The notes beneath the pieces were generated by a model. It was not told the origin of the DNA. It searched no databases and worked only from the letters and a program-made list of their open reading frames with translations. A stretch of 64,000 bases of DNA from an uncultured Roseobacter sp. (GTDB taxonomy: Bacteria > Pseudomonadota > Alphaproteobacteria > Rhodobacterales > Rhodobacteraceae): assembly GCF_947491795.1 (NCBI RefSeq), contig NZ_CANLKW010000004.1, forward strand, positions 124,001-188,000, read 5' to 3'. Shown one piece after another: positions 18,101 to 25,962 of the stretch; the first letter of the stretch is position 1; the number at the start of each line of letters is the position of its first letter. A program made the position numbers and the translations under genes.

Positions 18101-18306
18101 AAGGGCTCTTTGGCACCGACACCATCGCTGACTTCGAAGTGGGCGTGGACCGGTTGGATTTCTCCGACTTTGGCCCGGACTTTGCAGACAGCCTGCAGGT
18201 CACCCAGGACGGTGACGACGCGGTGCTGAGCTTCTCCTCGGACGCCTCTGTGCGGCTTGAGGGGGTCAGCCAGGCCGACCTGCTCGACGACGACTTCATC
18301 GCTTAA
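15163..18306 (+). CDS. RTX-type secreted repeat protein with CHRD domain
   Basis: A 1047-residue acidic protein without a Sec signal, as expected of a type I secretion substrate. Residues 40-670 or so are glycine/asparagine-rich beta-helix-like sequence built on three long repeats of about 180 residues, marked by DDQRNGT/GDQRNGT at 15652, 16198 and 16732. Calcium-binding RTX nonapeptides follow (GGAGDDVLIAG, GGLGNDFIEGGDG), then a CHRD domain (LYFNVHTSEFPGGEIRGQL; SAIHVHNAPAG), then a second RTX block (GEDGDDLLNGQGGDD) and a C-terminal secretion region with ADTFVF and DTIADFEVGVDRLDF. The exporter and adaptor genes follow directly. A role in surface attachment or biofilm is inference. The start at 15163 follows a GGAG site. 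Confidence 0.88.
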   Translation: MLSEILASLRARLLTTSSLAQETVRDGQTLTNSFFQSVVVENTPAFILDNDFARFLNFGQVETNNADAAVSVEGADAQVFNFRSGDIDANGAVATGIEVTDGASADIRNFGSIAGELNGVEFSGANSSGTLDNFRGGVISSDSRAVEIEGEGISVRNFGDIVGTDDQRNGTIYTNATAEDVSISNFTGGTIDAGDGNNGAGISLQVGDEAGDVVSNTIFNGFGATIQGRGQAAANTGGAGDGIRIDDGAEGAVSDTDIVNSGLISSESNQGTAGGIRIADGVAAEGRILNTSTGTIEGVRNGLYIGEGEHDLDVLNFGTIQSGSRAVNIDGTGVDLINGGDILGTGDQRNGTVYADGTADDFSVSNLANGTIDAGEGNQGSGFGAEIGGAADGANSFALENAGLIQGRGNAAAGTGLAGDGVRIGNVGNTGTTDATITNSGAILSEGANGTVAGLRVVNGVNFQGTLTNAGTIAGVQNGVYFGTGDHTGGSFVNSGIVSSDSRALNIDGFGLSVENSGAILGTGDQRNGTVYADGTADNYTFTNTGLVDAGTGNNGSAVALQTGDVAGDVVSAAIFNQGVFEGRGDAAQGNTVGDGLRLFSNQEDANFAGLVQNEGVIAGSSDSDAAAGIRIDGGLNLLGAIINEGEITGTVNAIDAREAGDVTFVNDDEGVVNGNVLLGAGDDIVVDLGQINGVVDGGAGDDVLIAGSGDNVLVGGLGNDFIEGGDGIDTADFSDLDVAVRVDLGANGNGTATRDTGFNVSVRDQAVSNGAAFVAAAEAGNLYFNVHTSEFPGGEIRGQLTIVSDTGTGHNRVIELAGSLDASQEPGPTSDSAATGEGTITISFNEAGEVLYSSELSVVGLNEADLQTPVPGGASAIHVHNAPAGVNGPILQDTLVDAGGILDAGAPTGIVGPDVIDNQIEVDVLSSIENVIGSDDGDVINGSDQSNTLRGEDGDDLLNGQGGDDLLLGGEGADTFVFEGLFGTDTIADFEVGVDRLDFSDFGPDFADSLQVTQDGDDAVLSFSSDASVRLEGVSQADLLDDDFIA
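15580..17100 (+). repeat. three in-frame long repeats of about 540 bp
   Basis: Within the RTX gene, blocks containing the SDSRA...DQRNGT...VDAG/IDAG consensus recur at a spacing of 543 and then 534 bp (the identical hexamer CAGCGC at 15661, 16204 and 16738). The blocks are diverged at the DNA level but aligned in protein, so they are old internal duplications. They could still recombine and change the length of the protein. Confidence 0.7.
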
Positions 18307-18370
18307 TCGTAAAATCCCCGGGGTGGCGGCACGTGTCGCCACCTCTTCACCCTGAAAAGAGATCACCCCC

Positions 18371-20116
18371 ATGTTTCAGAAAAAATCCACCGTCACTTCC
18401 GCCTGGCGCGCGCTGCGCCCCGGATTTACCGCCATCGGGTTCTTCAGCCTGATTCTGAATGTCCTGATGCTCGCCGGACCGCTGTACATGCTGCAGGTCT
18501 ATGACCGGGTCCTGACCAGCCAGAATGTCGATACACTTATCGCCCTCACTGTCCTTCTGGGGGGTGTCTTTGTCGTCACCGGCCTGCTCGATCTGATCCG
18601 CATGCGCATCCTTGGCCGTCTGGGCGCACGCTTTGAGCTGCAGATCGGCGCGCCCATCCTGCAGGCCTCTGTGCGCCGCCGTGTGCAGGGCAAACCGCCC
18701 GCCGAAAATCCGGCAGCGGACGTGAACGGTCTGCGCGACTTTATCTCGGGCCCTGCGCTGATTGCCTTTTTTGATGCGCCCTGGATTCCGCTCTATCTCG
18801 GGGTGCTTTACCTGCTGCACCCCTACCTCGGCGCGCTCGGCCTTGCCGGTGCGCTGCTTCTCACACTTATGGCCCTGATCAACAATGCGCGGTCTTCGGA
18901 CGTGATGCAGGATGCATCCCGCGCGCGCGCCAGGTCCGACAGTTTGTTCACCTCCAGTGAGCAGAATGCAGAGCTCGTCCATGCGATGGGTATGACTGGT
19001 GATCTCGCCCGTCGCTGGACAGCTCTGCAACATGATGCGCATCACCTGAAATCCCGCGTGGCCGACGGGCTGGCCGGTTTTTCGGTGATGTCCAAAACCA
19101 TCCGGATGGCGCTGCAATCGGGCATGCTGGGTCTCGGGGCCGCGCTGGCCGTGGCCGGAGAGGCCACCGCCGGTGTGATGATCGCCGCGACCATTGTGCT
19201 GGCCCGTGCACTGGCCCCCATTGACCAGCTGATCGGACAATGGCGGACGTTTCTGGCAGCCCGTGGTTCTTACAAAAGCCTGCGCGCCCTGTCAGAGACC
19301 TATCCTGCGCCGGACAAGCGCCTGGCCATGCCGCGCCCGCAGATTTCCCTGACCGCGGCGATTGCCCAGGCGGGGCCACCTCTGGCAAAGAACGCGACCA
19401 TCGGCGGGATCGAGTTTGGCCTCTCTGCCGGCGACGTCGTGGCGGTCATCGGGCACAGCGGGTCGGGCAAATCGACGCTCGCGCGTATGCTGGCGGGTAT
19501 CTGGGCGCCGCAGCGCGGGGCGATCCGCCTCGATGGCACGCCCATGGACAAATGGGACCCCGAAGAGCTGGGGCAGCTGATCGGCTATCTGCCGCAGGAC
19601 GTGCAGCTCTTTGACGGTACGATCCGCGAAAACATCGCGCGGTTCTCGACCTCGATCGACGATGCCAAAGTTTTGGCTGCTGCCGTATCGGCGGATGTGC
19701 ATGGTCTGATCAGCAGCCTGCCCGACGGGTATGCCACCGAGATCGGCAACGGCTTTCACCTGTCGGGTGGTCAGCGCCAGCGCATCGCACTGGCCCGCGC
19801 GCTTTACAATGACCCGTTTGTCCTGGTGCTGGACGAGCCCAACTCGGATCTCGACGGGCAGGGCGAGCTTGCCCTGCGCAATGCGATCCGTGCTGCCAGC
19901 GCGCGGGGTGCCATCACCTTTGTGATGACCCATCGCCCCAGCACGCTGGAGGCAGTCAACAAGGTGCTCACCCTGAACAAGGGCATGCAATCCGGCTTTG
20001 GCGACAAGGAAGACATCCTGCGCCCGCGTCAGCCGGGCCAGGTTGCCCCGACAAAATCCCCACAACTCGCTGCGCGTACGCCTCAGCAGCCTATGGAACA
20101 AGGAGCGCCTCAATGA
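18371..20116 (+). CDS. type I secretion system permease/ATPase (PrtD/HlyB type)
   Basis: A 581-residue inner-membrane ABC exporter. The N-terminal half holds the membrane domain (helices from FTAIGFFSLILNVLMLAGPL near residue 17 onward). The C-terminal half is the ATPase: Walker A GHSGSGKST near 360-368, signature LSGGQRQR near 460 and Walker B VLVLDEPNSDLD near 484. It lacks a C39 peptidase domain, as in the protease/lipase exporter family. It would drive export of the RTX protein encoded 64 bp upstream, with the HlyD protein encoded by the overlapping next gene and a TolC encoded elsewhere. Confidence 0.93.
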   Translation: MFQKKSTVTSAWRALRPGFTAIGFFSLILNVLMLAGPLYMLQVYDRVLTSQNVDTLIALTVLLGGVFVVTGLLDLIRMRILGRLGARFELQIGAPILQASVRRRVQGKPPAENPAADVNGLRDFISGPALIAFFDAPWIPLYLGVLYLLHPYLGALGLAGALLLTLMALINNARSSDVMQDASRARARSDSLFTSSEQNAELVHAMGMTGDLARRWTALQHDAHHLKSRVADGLAGFSVMSKTIRMALQSGMLGLGAALAVAGEATAGVMIAATIVLARALAPIDQLIGQWRTFLAARGSYKSLRALSETYPAPDKRLAMPRPQISLTAAIAQAGPPLAKNATIGGIEFGLSAGDVVAVIGHSGSGKSTLARMLAGIWAPQRGAIRLDGTPMDKWDPEELGQLIGYLPQDVQLFDGTIRENIARFSTSIDDAKVLAAAVSADVHGLISSLPDGYATEIGNGFHLSGGQRQRIALARALYNDPFVLVLDEPNSDLDGQGELALRNAIRAASARGAITFVMTHRPSTLEAVNKVLTLNKGMQSGFGDKEDILRPRQPGQVAPTKSPQLAARTPQQPMEQGAPQ

Positions 20117-21483
20117 CCCCCGCACTCTCCAACCCGTCCCTTCAAAGCACTCTGCGCCTCGAAGATTACAACCGCGTTCAGACAAAAACCGCCCGCACGG
20201 GCATCCTGGGGTTTATTGTCCTTGGCGTGCTGACGGTCACCGGTTTCATCGGCGGATCCGTCTATTGGGCCACGGCCTCAAAACTCGACGGGGCGGTTGT
20301 TGCCCCTGCGTCTTTCGTGGTCGAAGGAAACCGCAAGACGGTCGAACATCTGGAAGGCGGTATCGTCAGAACCATTGCTGTGCGCGACGGTGATCTGGTC
20401 GAGGCAGGGCAGACCCTGCTGGAACTGGACAGCACTGATCTGGGCGTCGATCTGGATGTGATCAAAAGCCAGCTGGGCGACCTGATGGTGCGCCGCGCGC
20501 GCCTGCTGGCGCAGCTGGAAGGCCGTGACAGTTTTACCCGCCAGGATGTGGCCGCGTCGCTGAGTGTGGCGATGGAGCCGTCCGACTGGGCCGAGGCTTA
20601 CCGGACGCAAAAGCTGCTCTTTGATGTGGAACGGCGCTCGCGCACAGCGGAAACCGCGCTGACGGCGCAAAGGGTGTCGAACCTTGAAGATCAGGTGAGC
20701 GGCCTGCAGGCGCAGCGCGCCTCCAACACGCGCCAGCTGGACATCACCCTGCAGGAAGTGGCGAACCTTCAGACCCTGCTCGACAAGGGCCTTGTTGCCG
20801 CCGCGCGTGTCAATTCCCGGCGGGTCGAGGCCGAGCGGCTCAACGGTGTTGATGCCACGCTTGCGACCCAGGAAATCCAGGCCCGCAACCAGATCAGCGA
20901 ATTGCAGCTCGCCGCCATCGGCACCCAGAGCCTGCGCGATGAGAGCGCCTCCTCCGAACTTGCCCGGGTCGAAGCCCTGCAGGCCACGCTCGTGCCGCAG
21001 TATCTCGGCGCAACGGAGCGGCTGAAGCGGGTGGCCATCACCGCCCCTGTCAGCGGGCGCGTGGTCGGGATGACGGTGTTTACCGCGGGCGGCGTGGTCC
21101 GTCCGGGTGACCCGATCATGGACATCGTGCCGGTGGATCAGCCGCTGATTGTCGAGGCACGGGTAAGCACGGCTGATATCGAAAAGCTGCATGTCGGGCA
21201 GGCATCGCGCGTGCGTCTGTCAGCCTTTGATCAGGGCGAGGTTCCCGAGGCCACAGGCCGGGTTGTCAGCCTCTCGGCGGACAGTCTGGAAGACGCGCGC
21301 ACAGGCGAGTTCTATTATGTGGCGCGGGTGCGTCTGGATCAGGATCAGCCCGATCAGATCACAGAGCTGGACCTGGTGCCGGGCATGCCCGCGGACCTCT
21401 TTGTCAACACCGGCGAACGCACGGCATTGAGCTATCTGGCCCAGCCGCTGAGCAATCGTCTGGCGCGCACGTTCATCGAATGA
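20113..21483 (+). CDS. HlyD-family periplasmic adaptor of type I secretion
   Basis: A 456-residue membrane-fusion protein. One N-terminal membrane helix (GILGFIVLGVLTVTGFIGG, about residues 34-52) is followed by a biotinyl-lipoyl-like half motif (VEGNRKTVEHLEGGIVRTI), a long coiled-coil hairpin (about residues 100-290) and a beta-barrel domain (ITAPVSGRVVGMTVFTAGGV). The start overlaps the exporter stop as ATGA, so translation is coupled. It bridges the ABC exporter to an outer-membrane TolC channel, which is not in this window. Confidence 0.92.
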   Translation: MTPALSNPSLQSTLRLEDYNRVQTKTARTGILGFIVLGVLTVTGFIGGSVYWATASKLDGAVVAPASFVVEGNRKTVEHLEGGIVRTIAVRDGDLVEAGQTLLELDSTDLGVDLDVIKSQLGDLMVRRARLLAQLEGRDSFTRQDVAASLSVAMEPSDWAEAYRTQKLLFDVERRSRTAETALTAQRVSNLEDQVSGLQAQRASNTRQLDITLQEVANLQTLLDKGLVAAARVNSRRVEAERLNGVDATLATQEIQARNQISELQLAAIGTQSLRDESASSELARVEALQATLVPQYLGATERLKRVAITAPVSGRVVGMTVFTAGGVVRPGDPIMDIVPVDQPLIVEARVSTADIEKLHVGQASRVRLSAFDQGEVPEATGRVVSLSADSLEDARTGEFYYVARVRLDQDQPDQITELDLVPGMPADLFVNTGERTALSYLAQPLSNRLARTFIE

Positions 21484-21490
21484 ACATCAC

Positions 21491-21515
21491 GTCACGCCTC
21501 GAATGTAGGCGTGAC
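21491..21515. terminator. hairpin terminator shared by convergent genes
   Basis: GTCACGCCT (21491-21499) and AGGCGTGAC (21507-21515) form a perfect 9-bp stem with a 7-nt loop. It lies 8 bp past the HlyD stop and overlaps the last codons of the convergent LysR gene. T runs are short, so it may need help from Rho. Confidence 0.55.
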
Positions 21516-22412
21516 GCCTTTGGGTGGGTTGCGCTGAATATAGGCCCCGATCTTTGCCAGCAGCGGTTTGCGCGGACAGTTCAGCCGCGACGCCGCCCCG
21601 AGGTTTCGCAGGTGGCCCGGTGCCTCAAACGGGACAAAGGACAGGGGCCAGGCATCCTGACGGAACTGCTCGGCGGCCAGTGCGGAGACGATGGTGCAGT
21701 CGTCTGAGTGGCAGATATGCCGGCAGATTGTCTCGAACCGCAGTGCGGTCAGATCAAAGCGTTTGCGCGCACGGGATTGCCTGTCAGGGGTCGGCAGACG
21801 GGTCTCCAGCTCATATCCAAACGAATGCGGCAGGCGGATAAAATCGTGAACAGGCACCTCTTCGGGTCGGATGGACCTCAGGGTTTCCAGCGGGTGCCCG
21901 CGCCGCATCGCCAGAAACAGCGGCTCGGACCAGATGGAGGTAAAATCCAGCGTCGGGTTATGATTGAGCTGCGCCACCAGCGCCACATCCAGCGTGTGAT
22001 CCTCGACCTGGCGCAGCATGTTCTGCGGCAGGTCCTCGATCATCGTGACCTGCATATTCGGAAAGAGGTCGCTGAAGAGCGTCGAGAAGTATTTTGTCAG
22101 ATAGGGTGCAAGCGTCGGGGTCAGACCGATCTGGAACGGCACCGCCTCGGGGTCGCGGAACTCGGTTGCGGCATCCCTGATGCTCTGGGCGCTGGTCAGC
22201 ATGTCTTCTGCGAGAGCGACCACCCTTTCGCCAAAGACCGTCAGCCGTGTCTCCCCGCTCATGCGGATGAAAAGGTCAGTCCCCAGCTCTTTTTCCAGCT
22301 TTCTGATCTGGTTTGACAGGGCGGGCTGAGAGACATGGCAGATGCCTGCCGCCGCGCTGAAATTCCCCAGCCGCGCAACCGCCGTGACGTATTCAAGGTC
22401 TCGCAAGTTCAT
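21492..22412 (-). CDS. LysR-family regulator, OxyR-like
   Basis: A 306-residue LysR-type regulator. The N-terminal winged helix starts MNLRDLEYVTAVARLGNFS and contains CHVSQPALSNQIRKLEKEL, very close to OxyR. In the effector domain, however, the segment that should carry the two peroxide-sensing cysteines reads LPHSFGYELETRL, with no cysteine. Cysteines occur later (ICRHICHSDDC and RLNCPRK) at positions that do not match the classic pair. Peroxide sensing by the OxyR disulfide is therefore doubtful. The gene it would control is not obvious, because a mobile element begins about 370 bp upstream. Confidence 0.85.
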   Translation of the reverse strand: MNLRDLEYVTAVARLGNFSAAAGICHVSQPALSNQIRKLEKELGTDLFIRMSGETRLTVFGERVVALAEDMLTSAQSIRDAATEFRDPEAVPFQIGLTPTLAPYLTKYFSTLFSDLFPNMQVTMIEDLPQNMLRQVEDHTLDVALVAQLNHNPTLDFTSIWSEPLFLAMRRGHPLETLRSIRPEEVPVHDFIRLPHSFGYELETRLPTPDRQSRARKRFDLTALRFETICRHICHSDDCTIVSALAAEQFRQDAWPLSFVPFEAPGHLRNLGAASRLNCPRKPLLAKIGAYIQRNPPKGVTPTFEA

Positions 22413-22781
22413 TTTGGGTCACCATTCCTCCACCGACCTGTACCAAAGCCGGAGGCGAAGAATAAGTATGCTCACGTTCTGTTGACGCAATCGGAGCGCA
22501 GGAGCCCTTTTGAACCGCCAGCCGCGTTGTGCGGGCGGTGCCACAGGCGGATGTATCACGGCCAACGCGCACATATCGCACGATCCGATTGACCGGATTA
22601 CGGTTTACGGAGCAGAGCATCCGCGGCACGATCAGATGCCGCGCAACCGCCCGCACCGGGTGAGAACACCGCCCGGGCGCGCCCGTCTGATGCGTGCTGC
22701 GAAGCGACGCTGCACGGCGGCGCGGACAAACGGCACGCTTCGCCAGTGCCCGGGTACGATCTGCTGCGGTTTCGGTGGTTC
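22413..22781. other. host flank between LysR gene and the element's left end
   Basis: About 370 bp of GC-rich host sequence. It should contain the LysR promoter. On the far side it was originally the downstream flank of the tRNA-Thr gene now at 45459-45533: the two were separated by the insertion. I see no convincing gene; frames on both strands here are arginine-rich with no domain. Confidence 0.5.
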
Positions 22782-22791
22782 ATGGTGCTGC
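22782..22791. repeat. left attachment core (attL)
   Basis: ATGGTGCTGC, identical to 45458-45467. Bases on both sides differ (C/C here, A/T at the right end), so the identity is exactly 10 bp. A short core is normal for large serine integrases. Confidence 0.75.
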
Positions 22792-22942
22792 CAATGAGAA
22801 AAACTTTGAGCAGCCGGACTGGGAAAAAATCGAAGCGCTTTTCAGCACTTTTGAGGACTGGAACCATCAACTGAGAAACAGCGAGTTTGAGGCTTGGGCG
22901 GGGGAACAAGCGGCACTTGATCACGAGGAGCCGCAGCCATGA
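22784..22942 (+). other. detached 3' end of the integrase gene (circular-form C-terminus)
   Basis: From the attachment core the frame reads G-A-A and then 49 residues, beginning NEKNFEQPDW and ending LDHEEPQP, before a TGA. It has no start codon or ribosome site of its own in the integrated state; the nearest in-frame ATG (22694) lies in host DNA of poor coding quality. When the two ends of the element are joined, this is exactly the frame of the serine integrase, so it should form its C-terminus in the excised circle. The segment is acidic and tryptophan-rich (three Trp), probably helical. Its TGA overlaps the mobC start as ATGA. Confidence 0.8.
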
Positions 22943-23379
22943 AACGCCCAAAGCTCACAGATTATCTCACCTCAAAATTCACAACCGCTGCTGCGGAAAG
23001 TGCCCCCATCAAGAAAAGTAGAGAAGGAAAGCGGCCTTCCCCGATTTCCCTCCGCTTGAACGAAGCCGAGCTTGCCGCTCTGCGCAAGGCATCGGCTGGT
23101 CGATCTATGAACGGCTACATCCGAGAGCGACTTTTCGGCAATGCGACGGCTGTACGGCTATCAAAGCCTGCCTCAGACGATCACGAAGCGCTGGCTCGTG
23201 TTCTTGGTGCCTTGGGACGTAGTGACGTGTTCACCAGTCTTGCTGCAATTTCTCTGGCACTGGAAGAGCAGCGTTTGGTCACAGACAGACGCACAAAGAG
23301 CGCAATTCTTGATGCCTGTGATGCAGTCGTTTCGATGCGGTCTGACCTGCTGCGCGCGCTTGGTCTCCGTAAGGATTGA
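22939..23379 (+). CDS. mobC: MobC-like relaxosome protein
   Basis: A 146-residue basic protein. The middle part ISLRLNEAELAALRKASAG followed by SMNGYIRERLFG is the ribbon-helix-helix-like region of plasmid MobC proteins, which help the relaxase open oriT. The remainder is helical (ARVLGALGRSDVFTSLAAIS). GAGGAG lies at good spacing before the ATG, and the start overlaps the stop of the detached integrase end (ATGA). The relaxase gene follows after 3 bp. In the integrated state nothing upstream within the element can supply a promoter. Confidence 0.8.
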   Translation: MKRPKLTDYLTSKFTTAAAESAPIKKSREGKRPSPISLRLNEAELAALRKASAGRSMNGYIRERLFGNATAVRLSKPASDDHEALARVLGALGRSDVFTSLAAISLALEEQRLVTDRRTKSAILDACDAVVSMRSDLLRALGLRKD

Positions 23380-23382
23380 TCA

Positions 23383-24693
23383 ATGATCCTCGTTGGCAAC
23401 CAGCGCGGGGGTGCCACTAACCTCGCTCTTCACTTGATGAAGAATGAAAATGAACAGGTGCAGATTCATCAGATTCGAGGGTTTGCGTCCAACGATCTCG
23501 AGTCCGCGTTTCGCGAGTCATACGCCATGGCGCGAGCGACAAAGTGCAAACAGCACTTATTCAGTTTAAGCTTGAATCCACCTCATGAAGCTAGCCTGAC
23601 TGCTCAGGATTTTGAGAACACCGTTGATCGCGCAGAAAAACAACTTGGGCTGGAAGGCCAGCCTCGCGCCATTGTCATTCACACCAAAAATGGACGGCAA
23701 CACGCGCATGCTGTCTGGTCTCGTATCGACAGCGAAAGCATGCGTGCGGTTCAGATGTCATTTTCCAAAAGAAAGATGCAGGATTTGTCGCGAGAATTGT
23801 ATCGCGAACATGGCTGGACGATGCCGCGCGGGTTTGTGCGGCATGAAGAACGTGATCCTCGTAACTTTACATTAGCTGAGTGGCAGCAATGCAAGCGAGC
23901 TGGGCGCGATCCGACCAAGACCAAGGAGATTTTTCAGGATGCCTGGGCAATCTCGGATAGCCGCGCTGCCTTTGGCAATGCGCTTGAAGCTCACGGTTTC
24001 GTTTTGGCCAAAGGTGATCGGAGAGGACACATCGCCGTTGATCGAAACGGTGAAGCTTTTGCTATTTCAAAATATGTTGGCATCAAAGCCAAGCAGGTGC
24101 GAGACAGGCTGGGTGATCCATCGAAGCTACCTGCTAAAAACGAAGCTCATCGCATAGCTTCAGATCGCACCATCAAACGTCTTGCTGTACTGCGCGAGCA
24201 AGAAAAGCTGCGCGCGCGTCAACGTGTTGAACAGCTTACGCGGCAGAACGCAGAGAACAAGAAACGTCAGTCTTTGGCTCAGGAAGAACTCAAGAAGCGT
24301 GTGGCCTCAGACACTGATAAGCGCAAACGAGAACTAGAAGCCCGTTTGCGCAAAGGCTTGATGGGACTGCTAGATCGTGTGACGGGCAAGCGAAAGAAAA
24401 CTCTTCAGCAAAACCATCTTGAAAATGCGCAAGCTGAACAACAGGCAAAGGCGCAGCACGAACGCTTGCGCGCTCAATACATGTCGGCGCAAGAAGCAGT
24501 CGCCGAACGCAAGAAAGAAGAACTGACGCGCGCGGCCTATATTCGTCGCGAGCTTGCCAAGGACACGAGACAACTAGAAGAGCGGTTTAAGGAACTCAGT
24601 TCTGAAAGCGATAGGTCGGCCCGCAGGCGGCAATCATCGCCCAGACCAAAACGGCGAGCACGCAACAGAGACGGCCCGAGTTTTGATCGGTGA
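23383..24693 (+). CDS. relaxase / mobilization nuclease (MobA/VirD2 family)
   Basis: A 436-residue relaxase that would nick oriT and pilot the DNA strand. It begins MILVGNQRGGATNLALHL and has the metal-binding histidine motif GRQHAHAVWSRID near residues 104-116. LSLNPP and the family block NFTLAEWQQCKRAGRDP (near 167-183) are also present. The C-terminal third is a long charged coiled coil (EKLRARQRVEQLTRQNAENK). The same gene order, mobC then relaxase, occurs in mobilizable plasmids and elements of Alphaproteobacteria. AAGGA precedes the ATG. Confidence 0.9.
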   Translation: MILVGNQRGGATNLALHLMKNENEQVQIHQIRGFASNDLESAFRESYAMARATKCKQHLFSLSLNPPHEASLTAQDFENTVDRAEKQLGLEGQPRAIVIHTKNGRQHAHAVWSRIDSESMRAVQMSFSKRKMQDLSRELYREHGWTMPRGFVRHEERDPRNFTLAEWQQCKRAGRDPTKTKEIFQDAWAISDSRAAFGNALEAHGFVLAKGDRRGHIAVDRNGEAFAISKYVGIKAKQVRDRLGDPSKLPAKNEAHRIASDRTIKRLAVLREQEKLRARQRVEQLTRQNAENKKRQSLAQEELKKRVASDTDKRKRELEARLRKGLMGLLDRVTGKRKKTLQQNHLENAQAEQQAKAQHERLRAQYMSAQEAVAERKKEELTRAAYIRRELAKDTRQLEERFKELSSESDRSARRRQSSPRPKRRARNRDGPSFDR

Positions 24694-24850
24694 TCTAGTC
24701 GCCTCTTGCAAATTGGGTGAGCATCGGTCGTCGATGGCGGTCACACGAATTGTCCTGTGCATTCTCTTGCATTCACGGTGGTGTTGATATCTGTGCCATG
24801 ACAGGCTGTTATGGCTAGTTTCGAGACTTAACACTTTGGGTGGCGTGCTT

Positions 24851-25930
24851 ATGACCACGATTTTCATTGATACGAACATTCTGATGAATGACCGCTTTTT
24901 CCGTTCATCCTCGGCCAAAGCGTTCTTGAAAGCGTGTTCTTTCTTAGGCGTCCAAGTCGTTATTCCCGATGTTGTGTTTGATGAGTTATTGGGAAATTTT
25001 TCGACAAGACTGCAAGATAAGGCGAATGCTTATCAGAAGGCTAGCAGAGAATTAAAGCAGCTTGTCGAACTCGAACATTCTCCACCAGATGTCGAGGCAG
25101 AAGCTTCAGCCTATGAAGACTGGCTCTTGGAGTTGATCGAAGACAATGGGATCATAGTCGCGCCGTACCCAGATGTCTCTGCAAAGGAATTGGTTTCAAA
25201 ATCCTATGAAGGGGCAAAGCCATTCAAAGACGGTGGCGAAGGTCACAAGGACTACCTTGTCTGGAAGACCGTTGCCGCGCGCATCAATGCACAAGAGAAT
25301 GACGCGCCGAATCTCTTTTTGACCAATAATACAAAGGATTTTTGTGCGAAGGGAGACGACGGAGAGTTTGTCTTGCATCCTGATCTGGTAGAGCAAATCA
25401 ACGTCGAAGCACGAGTGCCGAGTATCCAAACTTCGCTAAGAAACGCCTTTGACAATGTGCTCGCGCCGCAATTACAGGGCGCTACGCTAGAAGACATTCC
25501 CGACATTGGAACGGACGAAGTTCAGGCCTTTGTAGACAAGTGCTTGCTTGATGATTTGCCTCATCACTCTGCGTTCGGTTTCGAAGGTGTACCCTTCAGC
25601 AACGATGTCATGATCACAAGCGTCGGCGAAGCGGAAATTGGAAACATAGAACTTGTGAAGGCTGACGACGAAGTTTTCATCAAAGTGAGTGGAACCATCG
25701 GAATCGAAGTTTCTGGTTTCATGGATAAGTACGATTTTTATCGTGAGACGGAAGGCGGAGTGCACGTTTCTGTCGATGATGCTGACTGGAACAATCATGT
25801 TATGGCGGTCAGCACATATGTGGACACGGAGTTTGAGGTCAGGCTCTTCTATTCGTTTGAAAGCAAGGAGATAGCTGGCTACGAGATTTCCTTGCCGCAA
25901 GAGATTGAGGACGATTGGCCATACAAATAG
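24851..25930 (+). CDS. PIN-domain protein (DUF4935-like)
   Basis: A 359-residue protein with an N-terminal PIN ribonuclease-like domain: TTIFIDTNILMND (first acidic residue), IPDVVFDELLGNF (second), GEGHKDYLVWKTV (third) and LFLTNNTKDF (fourth), covering residues 1-190. The C-terminal 170 residues are acidic and beta-rich (SGTIGIEVSGFMDKYDFY) and unlike a classic toxin, which is only a PIN domain. There is no small antitoxin gene next to it. This looks like the DUF4935 type, found in defence and mobile contexts; RNA cleavage is inferred. The ribosome site is weak. Confidence 0.8.
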   Translation: MTTIFIDTNILMNDRFFRSSSAKAFLKACSFLGVQVVIPDVVFDELLGNFSTRLQDKANAYQKASRELKQLVELEHSPPDVEAEASAYEDWLLELIEDNGIIVAPYPDVSAKELVSKSYEGAKPFKDGGEGHKDYLVWKTVAARINAQENDAPNLFLTNNTKDFCAKGDDGEFVLHPDLVEQINVEARVPSIQTSLRNAFDNVLAPQLQGATLEDIPDIGTDEVQAFVDKCLLDDLPHHSAFGFEGVPFSNDVMITSVGEAEIGNIELVKADDEVFIKVSGTIGIEVSGFMDKYDFYRETEGGVHVSVDDADWNNHVMAVSTYVDTEFEVRLFYSFESKEIAGYEISLPQEIEDDWPYK

Positions 25931-25962
25931 GTCTGGTTCAAATCAGCGATCAACCCTTCTGC

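Noticed and set aside
21492..22412. Calling the LysR protein true OxyR
   Set aside because: The redox cysteine pair is missing, and no catalase or peroxidase gene is adjacent.
22598..22951. Minus-strand 117-codon frame crossing the left boundary
   Set aside because: It crosses host and element DNA, so it cannot be an old gene; no domain.
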